Shown one piece after another: positions 5,828-6,747 of a stretch of DNA of 6,747 nucleotides. The translations under genes and the position numbers were made by a program. Positions within the stretch are counted from its first letter, which is position 1. Each line of letters begins with the position of its first letter. The stretch is from a bacterium (GTDB lineage Bacteria > Bacillota > Negativicutes > Acidaminococcales > Acidaminococcaceae), in assembly GCA_004562175.1 (NCBI GenBank), contig SFRS01000038.1, positions 1 through 6,747 of the forward strand, given 5' to 3'. A model generated the notes under the pieces. The model was not told the origin of the DNA. It saw nothing but the letters and a program-made list of their open reading frames with translations, and searched no databases.

Positions 5828-6747
5828 ATGGACTTAGTACTACAATTTGCATTATTGGCTTTGGGCTTTGTGCTTTTGGGCAAGGGCGCGGACTGGTTCG
5901 TGGAGGGTGCCGCCGGCATCGCGGCCAAGTTTGGCATTCCCCAGCTGGTCATCGGCCTGACCATTGTGGCTATGGGCACCAGCGCGCCGGAGGCGGCGGT
6001 GAGCATTGCGGCTTCCTTGAAGGGCAGCGCGGACATCACCATTGGCAACGTGGTGGGCAGTAATATTATGAACATCTTAGTTATTTTGGGCTGTGCATCG
6101 GTGATTACGCCCTTGCTGTTGGCTCGCTCCACAGCGCGCATTGAGATTCCCTTTGTTATTGCTATCACAGCACTCTTGTATTTCCAGGGCATGGATGGTG
6201 TGATTTCCTTCTTTGATGGCGTGATTTTGTGCGTGGGCTTTGTGGTTTACCTGCTGTATTTGTACAGGATGGCGGTGCATAGCACGCCACCGGAAGAGGA
6301 AGAGCAGGGCGAGGAAATGAGCATGGGCAAATGCATTCTCTGGACCTTGGGGGGCTTGGCCGTGATCATCGCGGGCAGTAATGTGACGGTCAACGCGGCC
6401 ACGGCCATTGCCGTCTTCATGGGGCTCAGCGAGCGCATCATCGGACTCACTATTGTGGCTTTGGGCACCAGTTTGCCGGAGCTCTTCACCTCCGTAACAG
6501 CAGCCCGCAAGGGCAATGCGGATATTGCTATTGGCAATATTGTGGGCAGCAATATTTTCAATATTTTGTTCGTGGTGGCGCTTTCTGCTCTCATTGTGGA
6601 TATACCCTTTGACAAGGCCTTTACCTTTGACTCCTACGTGGCTATCGCTGCCGCAGTGCTTTTGTGGCTGTGCGTGCTGCCCAAGGAGTGCTTGGCCCGC
6701 TGGGGTGGGGCAGTGATGCTCCTTTCCTATGGCGCCTATTTATGGCA
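5828..6747 (+). CDS. CaCA-family cation exchanger (YrbG-like Ca2+/Na+ antiporter), 3' partial
   Basis: This inner-membrane antiporter would expel a divalent cation in exchange for Na+ or H+. The frame is open from ATG 5828 to the window end, giving 306 residues. E. coli YrbG is about 325, so only the last few residues should be missing. Both family alpha repeats are visible: the first includes GLTIVAMGTSAPE (43-55) and GNVVGSNIMNI (73-83), the second GLTIVALGTSLPE (206-218) and NIVGSNIFNI (237-246). The metal-coordinating Glu residues of the two repeats are E55 and E218. Between the halves is a short acidic loop (156-163, EEEEQGEE), expected on one side of the membrane. The family is named for Ca2+, but the Mn2+ riboswitch in front argues that Mn2+ is a physiological substrate or stress signal here. 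It has its own promoter and is not translationally coupled to the upstream gene. Confidence 0.93.
   Translation, partial: MDLVLQFALLALGFVLLGKGADWFVEGAAGIAAKFGIPQLVIGLTIVAMGTSAPEAAVSIAASLKGSADITIGNVVGSNIMNILVILGCASVITPLLLARSTARIEIPFVIAITALLYFQGMDGVISFFDGVILCVGFVVYLLYLYRMAVHSTPPEEEEQGEEMSMGKCILWTLGGLAVIIAGSNVTVNAATAIAVFMGLSERIIGLTIVALGTSLPELFTSVTAARKGNADIAIGNIVGSNIFNILFVVALSALIVDIPFDKAFTFDSYVAIAAAVLLWLCVLPKECLARWGGAVMLLSYGAYLW

Overview
The window looks like ordinary chromosome from an anaerobic, Gram-negative-type Firmicute. My best guess is the Negativicutes, near Acidaminococcaceae or Selenomonadales. This rests on three things: a fused 4TM/12TM TRAP permease, strong AGGAGG-like ribosome binding sites with TTGACA/TATAAT-type promoters, and coding DNA of moderate GC separated by very AT-rich gaps. 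The genus cannot be fixed from this sequence. I see no mobile element, CRISPR array, tRNA or rRNA. All four genes are on the + strand.

Layout: (1) Positions 1-1799 hold the 3' part of a TRAP transporter fused permease; its start lies before the window. A strong intrinsic terminator follows at 1831-1870. (2) Positions 1800-2127 are a 328-base AT-rich gap with the terminator, a 34-bp interrupted palindrome (1924-1957), an extended -10 promoter (2017-2046) and a short leader. (3) Positions 2128-3369 encode a diguanylate cyclase with a degenerate receiver-like N-terminus, a PAS domain and an intact GGDEF domain. (4) After an 82-base gap with its own probable promoter, 3452-5623 encode a PAS / degenerate GGDEF / intact EAL / C-terminal PAS-like protein, predicted to be a c-di-GMP phosphodiesterase. 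(5) Positions 5624-5827 hold a TTGACA promoter, a yybP-ykoY (Mn2+) riboswitch aptamer starting at about the predicted +1, and an intrinsic terminator that shares bases with the aptamer. (6) Position 5828 to the window end is a CaCA-family cation/Na+ (or H+) exchanger, cut off by the window a little before its expected C-terminus.

How the genes work together: the TRAP permease is separated from the rest by its terminator. The two c-di-GMP genes form a make/break pair, each with sensory domains, and may be partly co-transcribed because no terminator lies between them. The exchanger is a separate metal-homeostasis unit. Mn2+ binding to the leader should prevent termination and switch on the exporter. 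No terminator lies between the phosphodiesterase gene and the riboswitch, so read-through transcripts from the c-di-GMP genes would meet the same Mn2+-controlled terminator. The riboswitch-exchanger unit is the most notable element; it belongs to a known class rather than a new system.
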